From: Pedobacter sp.
GTDB lineage: Bacteria > Bacteroidota > Bacteroidia > Sphingobacteriales > Sphingobacteriaceae
NCBI GenBank assembly: GCA_031119475.1
Contig: JAVHXV010000001.1
Coordinates: 545,116-609,115 of the forward strand
Length of the DNA: 64,000 nucleotides
Direction of reading: 5' to 3'
The translations under genes were made by a program, and so were the position numbers. The notes under the pieces are model-generated. The model had not been told where the DNA came from and did not search any database. It saw only the letters and a list, made by a program, of their open reading frames with translations. This document shows, piece by piece, positions 1 to 7,501 of this stretch (within the stretch, counting starts at the first letter, position 1; each line of letters starts with the position of its first letter).

Positions 1-72
1 GAGCTGAGCATGCTTGAGCGAAGACTGAACATAAATGCGACAAAGCGCAGCGACTAAGCATTTGCTTGGACG

Positions 73-115
73 ACCCCCTCTTCGGGATCACCGGGGGTAA
101 TCCCTCACTCTCCGC
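73..115 (+). other. tRNA-Ser-like 3' fragment (remnant)
   Basis: The stretch CCGGGGGTAATCCCTCACTC followed by TCCGC (91-115) resembles the T-arm and acceptor 3' half of a bacterial tRNA-Ser, where GGGGGTTCGAATCCC is usual. The T-loop is shortened (TAA where TTCGAA is expected) and no matching 5' acceptor strand (GGAGAG) lies in bases 1-90, so this is not an intact tRNA. A CCCCC/GGGGG hairpin precedes it (74-97). It could be a decayed tRNA end or an old attachment site. Confidence is low because only about 25 bases support it. Confidence 0.3.
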
Positions 116-180
116 TTGAAAATCTAACAGAAACCAAGGCTTGTAATTTAATTGCAGGTTTTTTTCATCTAAATTTTTTA

Positions 181-213
181 TGTTACCAATTTGGTAACAA
201 TTTCTTATCTTTG
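181..213 (+). promoter_or_regulatory. higBA promoter and overlapping palindromic operator
   Basis: A TATCTTTG box (206-213) matches the Bacteroidota -7 consensus TAnnTTTG and sits 5 nt before the higB ATG. Just upstream is the inverted repeat TGTTACC-AATTT-GGTAACA (181-199), placed where a repressor would block the -33 region. HigA-type antitoxins usually repress their own operon, so this palindrome is the likely operator. The distance to the ATG implies little or no 5' leader. Confidence 0.5.
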
Positions 214-218
214 TACAG

Positions 219-530
219 ATGCGGGTGATAGCGATAAAAACATTAAAGGAGTATATTACTGAATTTCATCAAGCAGAACAGGCTTTACTGAGTTGGCATG
301 AAGAAGCATCAACCGCCTTGTGGAATAATCCGAATGAATTAAAAGCTCACTATAGAAATGCTTCTCCACTAAATGAAAAAAGAGTTGTATTTAATATTGA
401 TGGCAATAGGTATCGATTAATTGTAGACATTGAATACCGCTTAAAAATTGTTTTTGTTGTTTGGTTTGGAACACATAAGCAATATGATAAGATAAATGCC
501 AAAACAATAAGTTATGCTAAAACCAATTAA
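219..530 (+). CDS. higB: HigB-type toxin (mRNA interferase)
   Basis: This 103-residue protein matches the HigB toxin family, ribosome-dependent mRNA interferases of type II toxin-antitoxin systems. Visible family features are VVFNIDGNRYRLIV around residues 56-69 and FVVWFGTHKQYDKI around 79-92, the usual core and C-terminal strand. Length is normal for the family. The toxin comes first and overlaps the antitoxin gene by 17 nt, the usual order for this HigB subfamily. The start is supported by family alignment and by a promoter box only 5 nt upstream. Activity is inferred from family membership. Confidence 0.85.
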   Translation: MRVIAIKTLKEYITEFHQAEQALLSWHEEASTALWNNPNELKAHYRNASPLNEKRVVFNIDGNRYRLIVDIEYRLKIVFVVWFGTHKQYDKINAKTISYAKTN

Positions 531-873
531 AACAGAGAACGAATACAATGAGGCACTTGCACGTGTCTATGAACTATTGCAATCGGATCTTGCAGAAGGT
601 TCTGCAAATTCTGATGAACTGGAAATCTTGAGTATATTGGTAAAAGAATATGAACTGATCCATTATCCTGTTGCTTACCCTAATCCGTTGGAAGCTATAA
701 AATTCCGTATGGAACAAATGAATTTATCTGAGCATGAGTTGAACAATATTTTAGGAAATCGTTCGAGGAAATCTGAAATCTTGTCAGGAAAAAGAAAGTT
801 AAGTTTATCGATGATTCGTAAGCTAACAGAAATCTTGAATATCCCTGCAGAAGTTCTGATTCAGGCATATTAA
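514..873 (+). CDS. higA: HigA-type antitoxin, helix-turn-helix protein
   Basis: A 119-residue protein with an acidic N-terminal half and a C-terminal HTH of the Xre/HigA type (about residues 61-119, with LSEHELNNILGNRSRKSEIL then SGKRKLSLSMIRKLTEILNI). It should bind and neutralise the upstream HigB and repress the operon through the palindrome at 181-199. The 17-nt overlap with higB implies translational coupling. A terminator follows at 964-1003, making higBA a self-contained two-gene unit, as expected for a mobile stability or defence module. Confidence 0.85.
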   Translation: MLKPIKTENEYNEALARVYELLQSDLAEGSANSDELEILSILVKEYELIHYPVAYPNPLEAIKFRMEQMNLSEHELNNILGNRSRKSEILSGKRKLSLSMIRKLTEILNIPAEVLIQAY

Positions 874-963
874 TGATCACATCTTCTTTCATTCCTTAAA
901 ATTTAAAGTAGGCGGCATTTTGTTTTAACGAACCAGCTAGATTAAATGAGGATTGAAAAAAAT

Positions 964-1003
964 AATACCCTGTAAGTCTTGATTTAACAGGGTATTTTCT
1001 TTT
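964..1003 (+). terminator. Rho-independent terminator after higBA
   Basis: The stem AATACCCTGT (964-973) pairs with ACAGGGTATT (987-996) across a 13-nt loop and runs into TTTTCTTTT. It lies about 90 nt after the higA stop. Confidence 0.75.
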
Positions 1004-1106
1004 GGAGCGATGCTGCTCGACTACATCAACGCACTACCTCATTCCCCAAATTAAGATCATCAATATCAGATCATAGCTAATAATGCCGAAGAAAATCAAA
1101 ATAAAT

Positions 1107-1158
1107 TTGCGCAACTAATAAGTTGCATATATATTTGCAACCTGAGAGTTGCATATAT
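1107..1158 (+). promoter_or_regulatory. Promoter and repeated operator of the ArsR-like operon
   Basis: TTG (1107-1109), a 20-nt spacer and TATATTTG (1130-1137) form a good Bacteroidota promoter. It is embedded in GTTGC/GCAAC repeats: TTGCGCAAC (1107-1115), the inverted repeat GTTGCATATATATTTGCAAC (1122-1141) and a second GTTGCATATAT (1148-1158) reaching the start codon. This is a plausible autoregulatory operator for the ArsR-like protein encoded next. Confidence 0.6.
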
Positions 1159-1486
1159 GAAAATAAAACAAGATCTATTCCAGGCCATAGCTGATCCCAC
1201 ACGCCGGGCTATTTTGACATTGATTGCCATTCAGGCCTTGACACCCAATGCGATGGCCGAAAAGTTTGACATGACTCGACAGGCTGTGTCAAAACACATC
1301 AAGGTACTGCATGAATGTGAACTCATCAGGCCAGAACCAAGTGGGAGAGAGATCTACTATCACTTTAATGCCAAAAAAATGCAGGAATTCGACCATTGGT
1401 TGGCCCAATTTAGGCAAAGCTGGGAAGTTCAATTTAATCAGCTCGACAAGCTATTGGATATCCTTAAAGATCAGGATAAGAAGTAG
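1157..1486 (+). CDS. ArsR/SmtB-family winged-helix regulator
   Basis: A 109-residue winged-helix repressor. DPTRRAILTLI near residue 12 and the recognition region MTRQAVSKHIKVLHECELI around 38-56 are typical of ArsR-family proteins. The metal-binding ELCVCDL motif of ArsR/SmtB sensors is absent (only CEL remains), so a metal signal is unlikely. It heads an operon with an AHSA1-like SRPBCC protein 36 nt downstream and a VOC protein. ArsR plus AHSA1 is a frequent bacterial pairing whose ligand is usually unknown. GTTGC repeats over its promoter suggest autoregulation. Confidence 0.85.
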   Translation: MKIKQDLFQAIADPTRRAILTLIAIQALTPNAMAEKFDMTRQAVSKHIKVLHECELIRPEPSGREIYYHFNAKKMQEFDHWLAQFRQSWEVQFNQLDKLLDILKDQDKK

Positions 1487-1522
1487 GATTAACGTTTAAT
1501 AAATAAACTAACTATAAGAAAT

Positions 1523-2023
1523 ATGAACAACGACTTGCTATTTGATTTCAACGTTGATAAAACTGCGAAAACGGTATACATCACCCGGGAATTTAATGCC
1601 GACCAAGCATTGGTGTGGGACGCCTTTACCAAGGCAGAATTATTGGACCAATGGGGAGCACCAGCACCTATGCGCGCCAAAACGAAATACATGGATTTTA
1701 AGGTTGGCGGACGACGATTTTATGCGATGGTGAGTCCCGACGGACAGGAACGTTGGTCAGTTCAGGAATACACGTCCATTACGCCGAAAACCAATTTCAA
1801 GATGTATAATGCCTTTTCTGACAAAGATGAGAACCGGGAATTGCCGGGGTCTGAATGGGATTATACCTTCAGCGAAGAAAATGGCCGCACCAAGGTAAAC
1901 ATTATCATCTTTAATGAGTCGTTTGAGCGGTTGGAAAAATTATTGGAAGGCTTTAAGATCGGCTTTACCATGACCTTGGCCAACCTGGAAAATCTTCTGG
2001 CTACACTATCGGAAAAGGAATAA
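1523..2023 (+). CDS. SRPBCC (AHSA1-like) domain protein
   Basis: A 166-residue single-domain protein of the START/Bet v1-like SRPBCC superfamily, AHSA1 branch. [20 protein letters not shown] (around residues 17-36) followed by DQWGAP is the standard start of this fold, and the C-terminal helix (roughly 135-160) closes the hydrophobic pocket. Members bind small hydrophobic ligands; the substrate cannot be read from sequence. It is cotranscribed with the ArsR-like regulator and a VOC protein, which suggests a small ligand-responsive or detoxifying unit. Confidence 0.85.
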   Translation: MNNDLLFDFNVDKTAKTVYITREFNADQALVWDAFTKAELLDQWGAPAPMRAKTKYMDFKVGGRRFYAMVSPDGQERWSVQEYTSITPKTNFKMYNAFSDKDENRELPGSEWDYTFSEENGRTKVNIIIFNESFERLEKLLEGFKIGFTMTLANLENLLATLSEKE

Positions 2024-2057
2024 AAGAAAATTTATAAATCAATCAAAATCAAAAATC

Positions 2058-2477
2058 ATGAGAGCAATTAACCCATGGATCAATTTCAACGGAAATGCCG
2101 AAGAAGCATTCACTTTTTATCAATCTGTTTTTGGGGGCGAATTTACAAAGCTTATCCGTTTCAGGGATTTGGCCAGTGCCGAATTTCCGGTGCCAGCTAG
2201 CGAAGCAGATAAAATAATGACCATTGCATTGCCACTTGGCCCACACAATGTGTTAATTGCCAATGATGTCCCCGAATTTATGGGACGGGTAAACGAGAAC
2301 GAAAACAGGTCCAAAATTGTGATAAATGCCGAAAGCCGTGAGGAAGCAGACCAAATATTTAATGGACTGTCTGCTGGCGGAGAGATTGAGGGCGCCATTG
2401 GCGACAGTCCATGGGGAACCTATGCCGGCATGTTCAGGGACAAATATGGGATAGAATGGATAATTGAATCCCTGTAG
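2058..2477 (+). CDS. VOC family protein (PhnB-like)
   Basis: A 139-residue vicinal-oxygen-chelate fold protein of the PhnB/3-demethylubiquinone methyltransferase-like group. It begins INPWINFNGNAEEAFTFYQS, the family signature, and has a second beta-alpha-beta module from about residue 75, with SPWGTYAGMFRDKYGIEWII near the end. The function of bacterial PhnB-like proteins is mostly unknown. It is the last gene of the ArsR-AHSA1-VOC operon, 34 nt after the SRPBCC gene. Its final codons and stop lie inside the first unit of the tandem repeat that follows. Confidence 0.85.
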   Translation: MRAINPWINFNGNAEEAFTFYQSVFGGEFTKLIRFRDLASAEFPVPASEADKIMTIALPLGPHNVLIANDVPEFMGRVNENENRSKIVINAESREEADQIFNGLSAGGEIEGAIGDSPWGTYAGMFRDKYGIEWIIESL

Positions 2478-2620
2478 TACACTAAAGTAACTACATGGCT
2501 AAACAACTAACCAACAAACAACTAAACACCCCTGCAGTACACTAAAGTGACTACAGGGCTAAACAACTAGCCAACAAACAACTAAACACCCCGCAGTACA
2601 CTAAAGTGACTACAGGGCTG
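2473..2620. repeat. Tandem array of 59-60 bp hairpin units (2.5 copies)
   Basis: AGTACACTAAAGT recurs at 2476, 2536 and 2595. Each unit has a hairpin with arms CCTGTAGT (or CCTGCAGT) and ACTACAGG around the loop ACACTAAAGTG, joined by an A/C-rich linker containing AAACAACTAACCAACAAACA. The first unit starts in the last codons of the VOC gene and the array ends just before the stop of the convergent gene at 2622, so it fills the gap between converging genes. Confidence 0.85.
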
Positions 2621-2621
2621 G

Positions 2622-3617
2622 TTACTTTTCCAGCTTTTCTTCGATGGGCAGCGTTTTTTTGAAGAGGTTAAAGTTGGGGCGGATGATCTTAACGCTGCGT
2701 TTGGAAAGGTCTACACTGGCATTGAGCTCAAAACCGACCAATAAGATCAGGGAATTGAGGTATAGCCAGATCATCACGACGATCAATGTACCGATCGAGC
2801 CATAGATTTTGTTGTAGGAGCTGAAATTATTAATGTAGAACGAAAATCCCCAGATGGTGAGGAAAGCAAGGATGGTGGCCATCCAGGAGCCTGCGCTAAA
2901 AAACTTCCATTTTTTGGTATGTGCCGGACCATATCGATAAAGGATCGATACGGTAATGAAATAAAGTACGCCGAGTAAAGTCCATCGGGTAAATTGGATG
3001 GCATACACCGTCAAGCTGCCTTCATAATGGATTTCTTCCTTCAGGTAGTTGAGCATGAGCTCGCCGATGGCCATCAGACCGATGCAAACGATTAGCGAAA
3101 ATGCAATGACCAGCGTCAGGATAATCGCTACCAGCCTTTGCTTCAGCCATGTCCGGGTTTCTACGACCAACGAGGCTTTGTTAAAGGCGACCATCAGCTT
3201 ATGCACGCCATTGGTCGAGAAGAAAATGGAAAGGATAAAACCGATGGAAAGTAAGCTTCCATTCTGGTTGTTAACGATTTCCTTAATGGTACTCTCAAAG
3301 GCACTAAATGCGTTATTGGGCAGCACCAAAGCCAATAACGACATCAATTGGTCTTGAAATCCAATCCTTTTCGGAATGTAGGGGATCAACGTGAATAGGA
3401 AAATGATGGCAGGGAAAATGGCCAGCATAAAATTATACGCCAAGGAGGAGGCCTTGTTCACGAGCGTATCCTTCCCAATTTCCCTAAAAAAGAAGGTTGC
3501 AACGGTGTAAATGGGCAATGGACTAAATCCCGGCAGCACACAGACTTTTGTCCACTCAATAAACAGTGAATAAAGTTTGATCTTTAGCAAGTGTCTGTGG
3601 ATCCAGTTCATGTTCAT
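2622..3617 (-). CDS. YihY/BrkB-family inner-membrane protein
   Basis: A 331-residue polytopic membrane protein of the YihY/UPF0761 (formerly RNase BN-like) family. Six or so hydrophobic segments are visible, with the family region SLAYNFMLAIFPAIIFLFTL near residues 58-77 and a C-terminal membrane block before a basic tail. The molecular role is not established; the old RNase BN label was an error. Its ATG overlaps the stop of the upstream thioesterase gene (ATGA), making it the last gene of the PASTA-mltG-thioesterase operon. Confidence 0.85.
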   Translation of the reverse strand: MNMNWIHRHLLKIKLYSLFIEWTKVCVLPGFSPLPIYTVATFFFREIGKDTLVNKASSLAYNFMLAIFPAIIFLFTLIPYIPKRIGFQDQLMSLLALVLPNNAFSAFESTIKEIVNNQNGSLLSIGFILSIFFSTNGVHKLMVAFNKASLVVETRTWLKQRLVAIILTLVIAFSLIVCIGLMAIGELMLNYLKEEIHYEGSLTVYAIQFTRWTLLGVLYFITVSILYRYGPAHTKKWKFFSAGSWMATILAFLTIWGFSFYINNFSSYNKIYGSIGTLIVVMIWLYLNSLILLVGFELNASVDLSKRSVKIIRPNFNLFKKTLPIEEKLEK

Positions 3618-4024
3618 TCAAAATATTGGCGGACATTTTGCATAAAGCGTTCTGGCGGCGCACAAGGACGTTTGGTGCTTTTATTTACAAATACCAATGT
3701 TGTCCTACCGGTGTTGATCAGCTCCTCCGCTTCATTGTAGATTTCATAATCAACATTTAACCGCACTGTAGGCAGTTCGCGTACAATAGATTTGATGGTC
3801 AGGACTTGGTTATACAGTGCCGGCTTCAAGAATTTGGAATGCATTTCCAAGATCGGCAGCATGACGCCATCTGCTTCCATCGATTCATAGCTCATTCCCG
3901 AGCAGGCTTCAAAGCATTCAGTCCGTGCCAGTTCATAATACTGCGCATAATTGCTATGGTGCACAACGCCCATCTGATCTGTCTCTACATAGCGGACCCT
4001 GATCTTGCTTTTGTACACGAACAT
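3614..4024 (-). CDS. Acyl-CoA thioesterase (YbgC/4HBT hotdog fold)
   Basis: A 136-residue hotdog-fold protein. RVRYVETDQMGVVHHSNYAQ (residues 10-29) is the classic 4-hydroxybenzoyl-CoA thioesterase/YbgC motif, with the catalytic Asp in the TDQMG stretch. It likely hydrolyses acyl-CoA or acyl-ACP thioesters in the cytoplasm. The gene shares one base with the mltG stop and four with the downstream YihY-family start, so translation is coupled. Neighbours suggest an envelope-lipid role, but the substrate is unknown. Confidence 0.88.
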   Translation of the reverse strand: MFVYKSKIRVRYVETDQMGVVHHSNYAQYYELARTECFEACSGMSYESMEADGVMLPILEMHSKFLKPALYNQVLTIKSIVRELPTVRLNVDYEIYNEAEELINTGRTTLVFVNKSTKRPCAPPERFMQNVRQYFE

Positions 4025-5082
4025 TATTTGAAGATTTTGCGTTTATTGAGTGCCTCACGGTATTTCCTGCCATTGATTTCGTGCTGCTCACGGGTTTCGG
4101 CAAAGTTATGGTAGCCCGAGAAATCTTCCTTGGCGCACATGTAGAGGTACTTGTTCTGTTCAGGATTGAGCACGGCTTCAATTGCCTTGATGCTGGGCAT
4201 CATAATAGGTCCGGGGGGCAATCCAGCATATTTATAGGTGTTGTATTTAGAATCAATGGAAAGGTGAACGCCTGTTACCCTTTTTATGGTAAAGTCATTG
4301 TTGGCATAGATTACAGTTGGATCGGCCTGTAATAAAATGCCTTGGTGCAATCGATTTAAATAAAGCTGTGCAATGGTTGGCATTTCTTTATCGTACAGGG
4401 CTTCCCAATCAACAATTGATGCCAAGATGGTGGCCTGGATAGGAGAGAGCGCTTGTTTGGCTGCTTTTGCCTTTCTTTCTGCCGTCCAGAACTTGTCGTA
4501 GTTTTTCTGCATCTTTTCGAAAAAGGCGACAGGCGTAATGTTCCAATAAAAATCGTAGGTATTTGGAATGAATAGGGTATATACGTTTTCTGTATTAAAC
4601 CCATATTTTTCGATGAGTGCTGTAGAGTCCAGTACCTTGATGAAGGCTGTTGAGTCGGCTTCGAGGTTTTTGGCCAGATAGGCTGCGAAATTTTCTTTTT
4701 TTCTGATGTTCTGGAACTTGAGTTCTACAGGATCTTGGTTCCCAGATTTGATCTTGTTGATCAAGGTCCTGTTATTCATCCCTTTGGTCAGCGCATAACG
4801 ACCTGGTTTAATGCCGTTCGAAAGGTTCATTTTCTTGGCGGCCTTTTCAAATGAGGATAGGTCTTTCAACAGGTCAGGCTTGGACCTCAGTTCCTGTAAA
4901 AGGTCTTCATAGGTCCATCCCGTACGCACGAACAGGTAGGTTTGTTTGCCTGTTGTGTTGGGCTTTAAATAAGTACTATAAATGCTGTAGGCATAAATTC
5001 CGCCTACAAACAAACATATTAATAAGATGGCCAATATAATTTTCGTGCGCTTTTTCACACCTTTTTGATGTTCAAGGATCAT
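4024..5082 (-). CDS. mltG: Endolytic transglycosylase MltG
   Basis: A 352-residue YceG/MltG protein that cuts nascent glycan strands at the inner membrane. An N-terminal membrane anchor lies at about 14-33, followed by a LysM-like region and the catalytic YceG domain. The signature reads LASIVDWEALYDKEMPTIAQ, then NRLHQGILLQADPTVIYA; the glutamate in DWEA fits the conserved catalytic position, although many homologues have EKET here. It is 2 nt from the PASTA gene and overlaps the thioesterase gene by 1 nt. The association with ddl and a PASTA protein supports peptidoglycan synthesis. Confidence 0.93.
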   Translation of the reverse strand: MILEHQKGVKKRTKIILAILLICLFVGGIYAYSIYSTYLKPNTTGKQTYLFVRTGWTYEDLLQELRSKPDLLKDLSSFEKAAKKMNLSNGIKPGRYALTKGMNNRTLINKIKSGNQDPVELKFQNIRKKENFAAYLAKNLEADSTAFIKVLDSTALIEKYGFNTENVYTLFIPNTYDFYWNITPVAFFEKMQKNYDKFWTAERKAKAAKQALSPIQATILASIVDWEALYDKEMPTIAQLYLNRLHQGILLQADPTVIYANNDFTIKRVTGVHLSIDSKYNTYKYAGLPPGPIMMPSIKAIEAVLNPEQNKYLYMCAKEDFSGYHNFAETREQHEINGRKYREALNKRKIFK

Positions 5083-5084
5083 GT

Positions 5085-5855
5085 TTAATTCTTTTTGTTG
5101 GATAGGGTTATGTTTATAGGTGTGCCAATTTTTACTTTTGATGTCGAATCGCTCACCAATGGGAATTGGGTGATAATAACAGCATTGGCCGAGTCGGTAA
5201 TCGGTCCATCGTAAGTAATCTGTCCGATGCTCAACATGGCACCTTTTAAGGAGAATTTTGCTTCATCAAGTGTTAGGCCAGTTAAATTTGGCAGTTCTAC
5301 TTCTTCATTTCCACGTCCATCCCCCAGAATAAGGTTGATCCTTGATCCAGTCGGCAATACTTCTCCCGTTCGGATGAGCTGTCCGCCAAAATAAGCTTCC
5401 AGTACCACATCCCTTGCTACGTCAGCCTTATAGGTGGTATCGCCCAGTTTAAGTCGGTAACTTTCCAGAATGGCCTGTGCCTCACGGAGCGATTTGGTTT
5501 CGATATCAGGAAACTTCACATTGGGCGCCTGGGCGGTATTGATGGTCAGGTAGATGGTCCTGTTTCCCTTGACAAAAGTGTTGGCATCAGGATCCTGATC
5601 GGTCACAATGCCTGGGGGCTTGTCCATTACATACACCGAATCGATCTCATAGCGCAGGCCAAGATCTTCCAGTTTACTCACAGCCTGTGAAAGAGTCAGT
5701 CCTTTTAGTTCTGGCACGTTTAGGCCTTCGCCATGTTTGGTATAGAACCTGAGACTAAAAAAAGCGATCAATAAAATACCGATAACGGTACAGATTGCGG
5801 CTAAAAGGTTATTTCTGAATGACTTGGTTTTGAGGTACTCGGTAAAGTTGCCCAT
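5085..5855 (-). CDS. PASTA domain protein, membrane anchored, without a kinase domain
   Basis: A 256-residue protein with a short cytoplasmic N-terminus, one membrane segment (about residues 16-37) and three PASTA repeats in the periplasm (roughly 43-110, 112-180 and 188-255), seen from recurring VPELKGLTLSQAV, FPDIETKSLREAQ and LPNLTGLTLDEAK starts. PASTA modules bind peptidoglycan or beta-lactam-like ligands and are best known from Ser/Thr kinases and PBPs. No kinase or transpeptidase is fused here. It is the first gene of the mltG operon and divergent from ddl, suggesting a role in sensing or placing cell-wall synthesis. Confidence 0.88.
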   Translation of the reverse strand: MGNFTEYLKTKSFRNNLLAAICTVIGILLIAFFSLRFYTKHGEGLNVPELKGLTLSQAVSKLEDLGLRYEIDSVYVMDKPPGIVTDQDPDANTFVKGNRTIYLTINTAQAPNVKFPDIETKSLREAQAILESYRLKLGDTTYKADVARDVVLEAYFGGQLIRTGEVLPTGSRINLILGDGRGNEEVELPNLTGLTLDEAKFSLKGAMLSIGQITYDGPITDSANAVIITQFPLVSDSTSKVKIGTPINITLSNKKN

Positions 5856-6018
5856 TTATTTGTCTTTGTTAAGCGAGATGACTTTCAAATTTAGCTTAAA
5901 AAAATATTTAATCTCAATTAAAATCAAATCTAGCTGAACTAATTTATATTTTTGAAGCCAGCAAGCCTGTGATTATTTCTTATCCTTGGCATGCCTGATA
6001 GCAACATAACCGACATCC

Positions 6019-7002
6019 ATGAAAAAAATAGCCTTATTAACTGGCGGAACAACCGGAGAGTGGGTCGTATCTGTAAAAAGTGCAGTTACGATTGGCCAAA
6101 ACCTCGATCCAGAAAAATATGAAGTCTACAAGATCATGCTTACTGCGAGCGATTGGTTTTATGAGCCTTCAGATTCGATGAAGATCCCAGTTGATAAAAA
6201 TGATTTTTCACTTACGGTCAACGGTCGCAAGATCAAGTTTGATGCTGTTTTTATTGCCATCCATGGCTCTCCGGGAGAAGATGGCAAGCTGCAGGGCTAT
6301 TTCGATATGATCGGATTGCCATACACTACCTGTAACGCACTTACTTCGGCCATCACCATGAACAAGGCCTATACCAAGGCTATTGTAAACGGCATTGAAA
6401 ACCTGCACGTGGCCAAATCAATCCAACTGATTAAGCAATTAGGCTATGATCGGGACAGCATTACTGCTGAGTTAAAGCTTCCCTATTTTGTAAAGCCCAA
6501 TAGTGGCGGAAGCAGCATTGGAATGAGCAAGGTTAAGCATGCCGCTGAACTTGAAGCGGCACTCGAAAAGGCATTTAATGAAGATGATGAACTTTTGATC
6601 GAAGAATTTGTAGAGGGCAGGGAATTTTCTATTGGTGTTTTTAAGGCCAACGGCGAAATTAAGGTCTTGCCGGCTACGGAGGTCATTCCTTCCAATGAGT
6701 TTTTCGATTTTGAGGCCAAATATACTCCTGGCGCCGCCGAAGAAATTACGCCTGGGCGAATGAGCGATGAGGAAAGGGCCAGGGTAGCAGAAATTGTAAC
6801 CGCCGTTTATAAGAAATTGAACTGTAATGGCGTGGTCCGCATCGATTACTTTTTGGAACACCAAACAGGTAATTTTTATTTCATCGAAATCAATACTATT
6901 CCTGGACAAACCATTACCAGTTTTATCCCACAGCAAGTAGCCGCCTATGGCATGGAGCTCAAAGAATTTTATACCGGGATTTTGGAGGAGACGATGAAGT
7001 AG
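6019..7002 (+). CDS. ddl: D-alanine--D-alanine ligase
   Basis: A 327-residue ATP-grasp ligase that makes the D-Ala-D-Ala dipeptide for peptidoglycan precursors in the cytoplasm. Visible motifs are IAIHGSPGEDGKLQGYFDMI (residues 82-101), the ATP-grasp stretch PYFVKPNSGGSSIGMSKV near 155, EEFVEGREFSIGV near 195 and the metal site FYFIEINTIPGQT near 292. Length is normal. It is transcribed away from the PASTA-mltG operon. The start MKKIALLTGG is the only good N-terminus; a TATTTTTG box lies upstream at 5947-5954. Confidence 0.95.
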   Translation: MKKIALLTGGTTGEWVVSVKSAVTIGQNLDPEKYEVYKIMLTASDWFYEPSDSMKIPVDKNDFSLTVNGRKIKFDAVFIAIHGSPGEDGKLQGYFDMIGLPYTTCNALTSAITMNKAYTKAIVNGIENLHVAKSIQLIKQLGYDRDSITAELKLPYFVKPNSGGSSIGMSKVKHAAELEAALEKAFNEDDELLIEEFVEGREFSIGVFKANGEIKVLPATEVIPSNEFFDFEAKYTPGAAEEITPGRMSDEERARVAEIVTAVYKKLNCNGVVRIDYFLEHQTGNFYFIEINTIPGQTITSFIPQQVAAYGMELKEFYTGILEETMK

Positions 7003-7020
7003 TCGGAAGTCGGGAAGTCA

Positions 7021-7187
7021 GGTGATAAACTTTTCTAGAGACCAAAAGTCCAAGAGTCCAGCAGTCCATATTGTAGGTGATAAGTTGTTTTCTAGAGACC
7101 AGAAGTCCAAGAGTCCAGCAGTCCATATTGTAGGTGATAAGTTGTTTTCTAGAGACCAGAAGTCCAAGAGTCCAGCAGTCCATACAG
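7021..7187. repeat. 57-bp tandem repeat, three copies
   Basis: TTTTCTAGAGACC recurs at 7031, 7088 and 7145, exactly 57 bp apart, and each unit continues with AGAAGTCCAAGAGTCCAGCA and GTCCATATTGTAGGTGATAA (with small changes). Because 57 is divisible by three, open frames run through it on both strands, but these encode only the repeat. Units are nearly identical, which points to recent expansion. Confidence 0.92.
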
Positions 7188-7230
7188 GCGTTGCGCAAAG
7201 GATTTTCAGGACTGTGAAGGTTTAGACTAG

Positions 7231-7470
7231 CCATTCTAATGGACTTTAGGACTATAAGAAAAACCCACTCTGACAATTACCTCTAATGGACTCTTGGACT
7301 CTAGTATTCCTTCACTCTGGAAATACTTTCAAAATGGACTCTTGGACTATAAGAATAACCCACTCTGACAATTACCTCTAATGGACTCTTGGACTCTAGT
7401 ATTTTTTCACTCTGGAAATACTTTCAATATGGACTCTTGGACTATAAGAAAACCCCACTCTAGCATAAAA
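7231..7470. repeat. 95-bp tandem repeat, about 2.4 copies, built on TGGACTCT
   Basis: ATGGACT followed by TTAGGACTATAAG or CTTGGACTATAAG starts at 7239, 7334 and 7429, spaced 95 bp, and ATGGACTCTTGGACTCTAG recurs at 7286 and 7381, also 95 bp apart. The unit therefore contains two TGGACTCTTGGACT cores. It is the inverse complement theme of the GTCCAAGAGTCCA core in the 57-bp array immediately upstream. The two arrays together fill the gap between ddl and the MATE gene; nothing else was seen there. Confidence 0.88.
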
Positions 7471-7501
7471 CCCACTTACTTCCCGACTTTCGGACTTCCA
7501 A

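Noticed and set aside
73..115. Complete tRNA-Ser gene
   Set aside because: Only a T-arm/acceptor-like end is present; the 5' acceptor, D-arm and anticodon arm are missing and the T-loop is shortened.
7021..7470. Possible repeat-containing protein on either strand
   Set aside because: Frames stay open only because 57 is a multiple of three; the encoded sequence is the repeat itself, with no start context, signal or family features.
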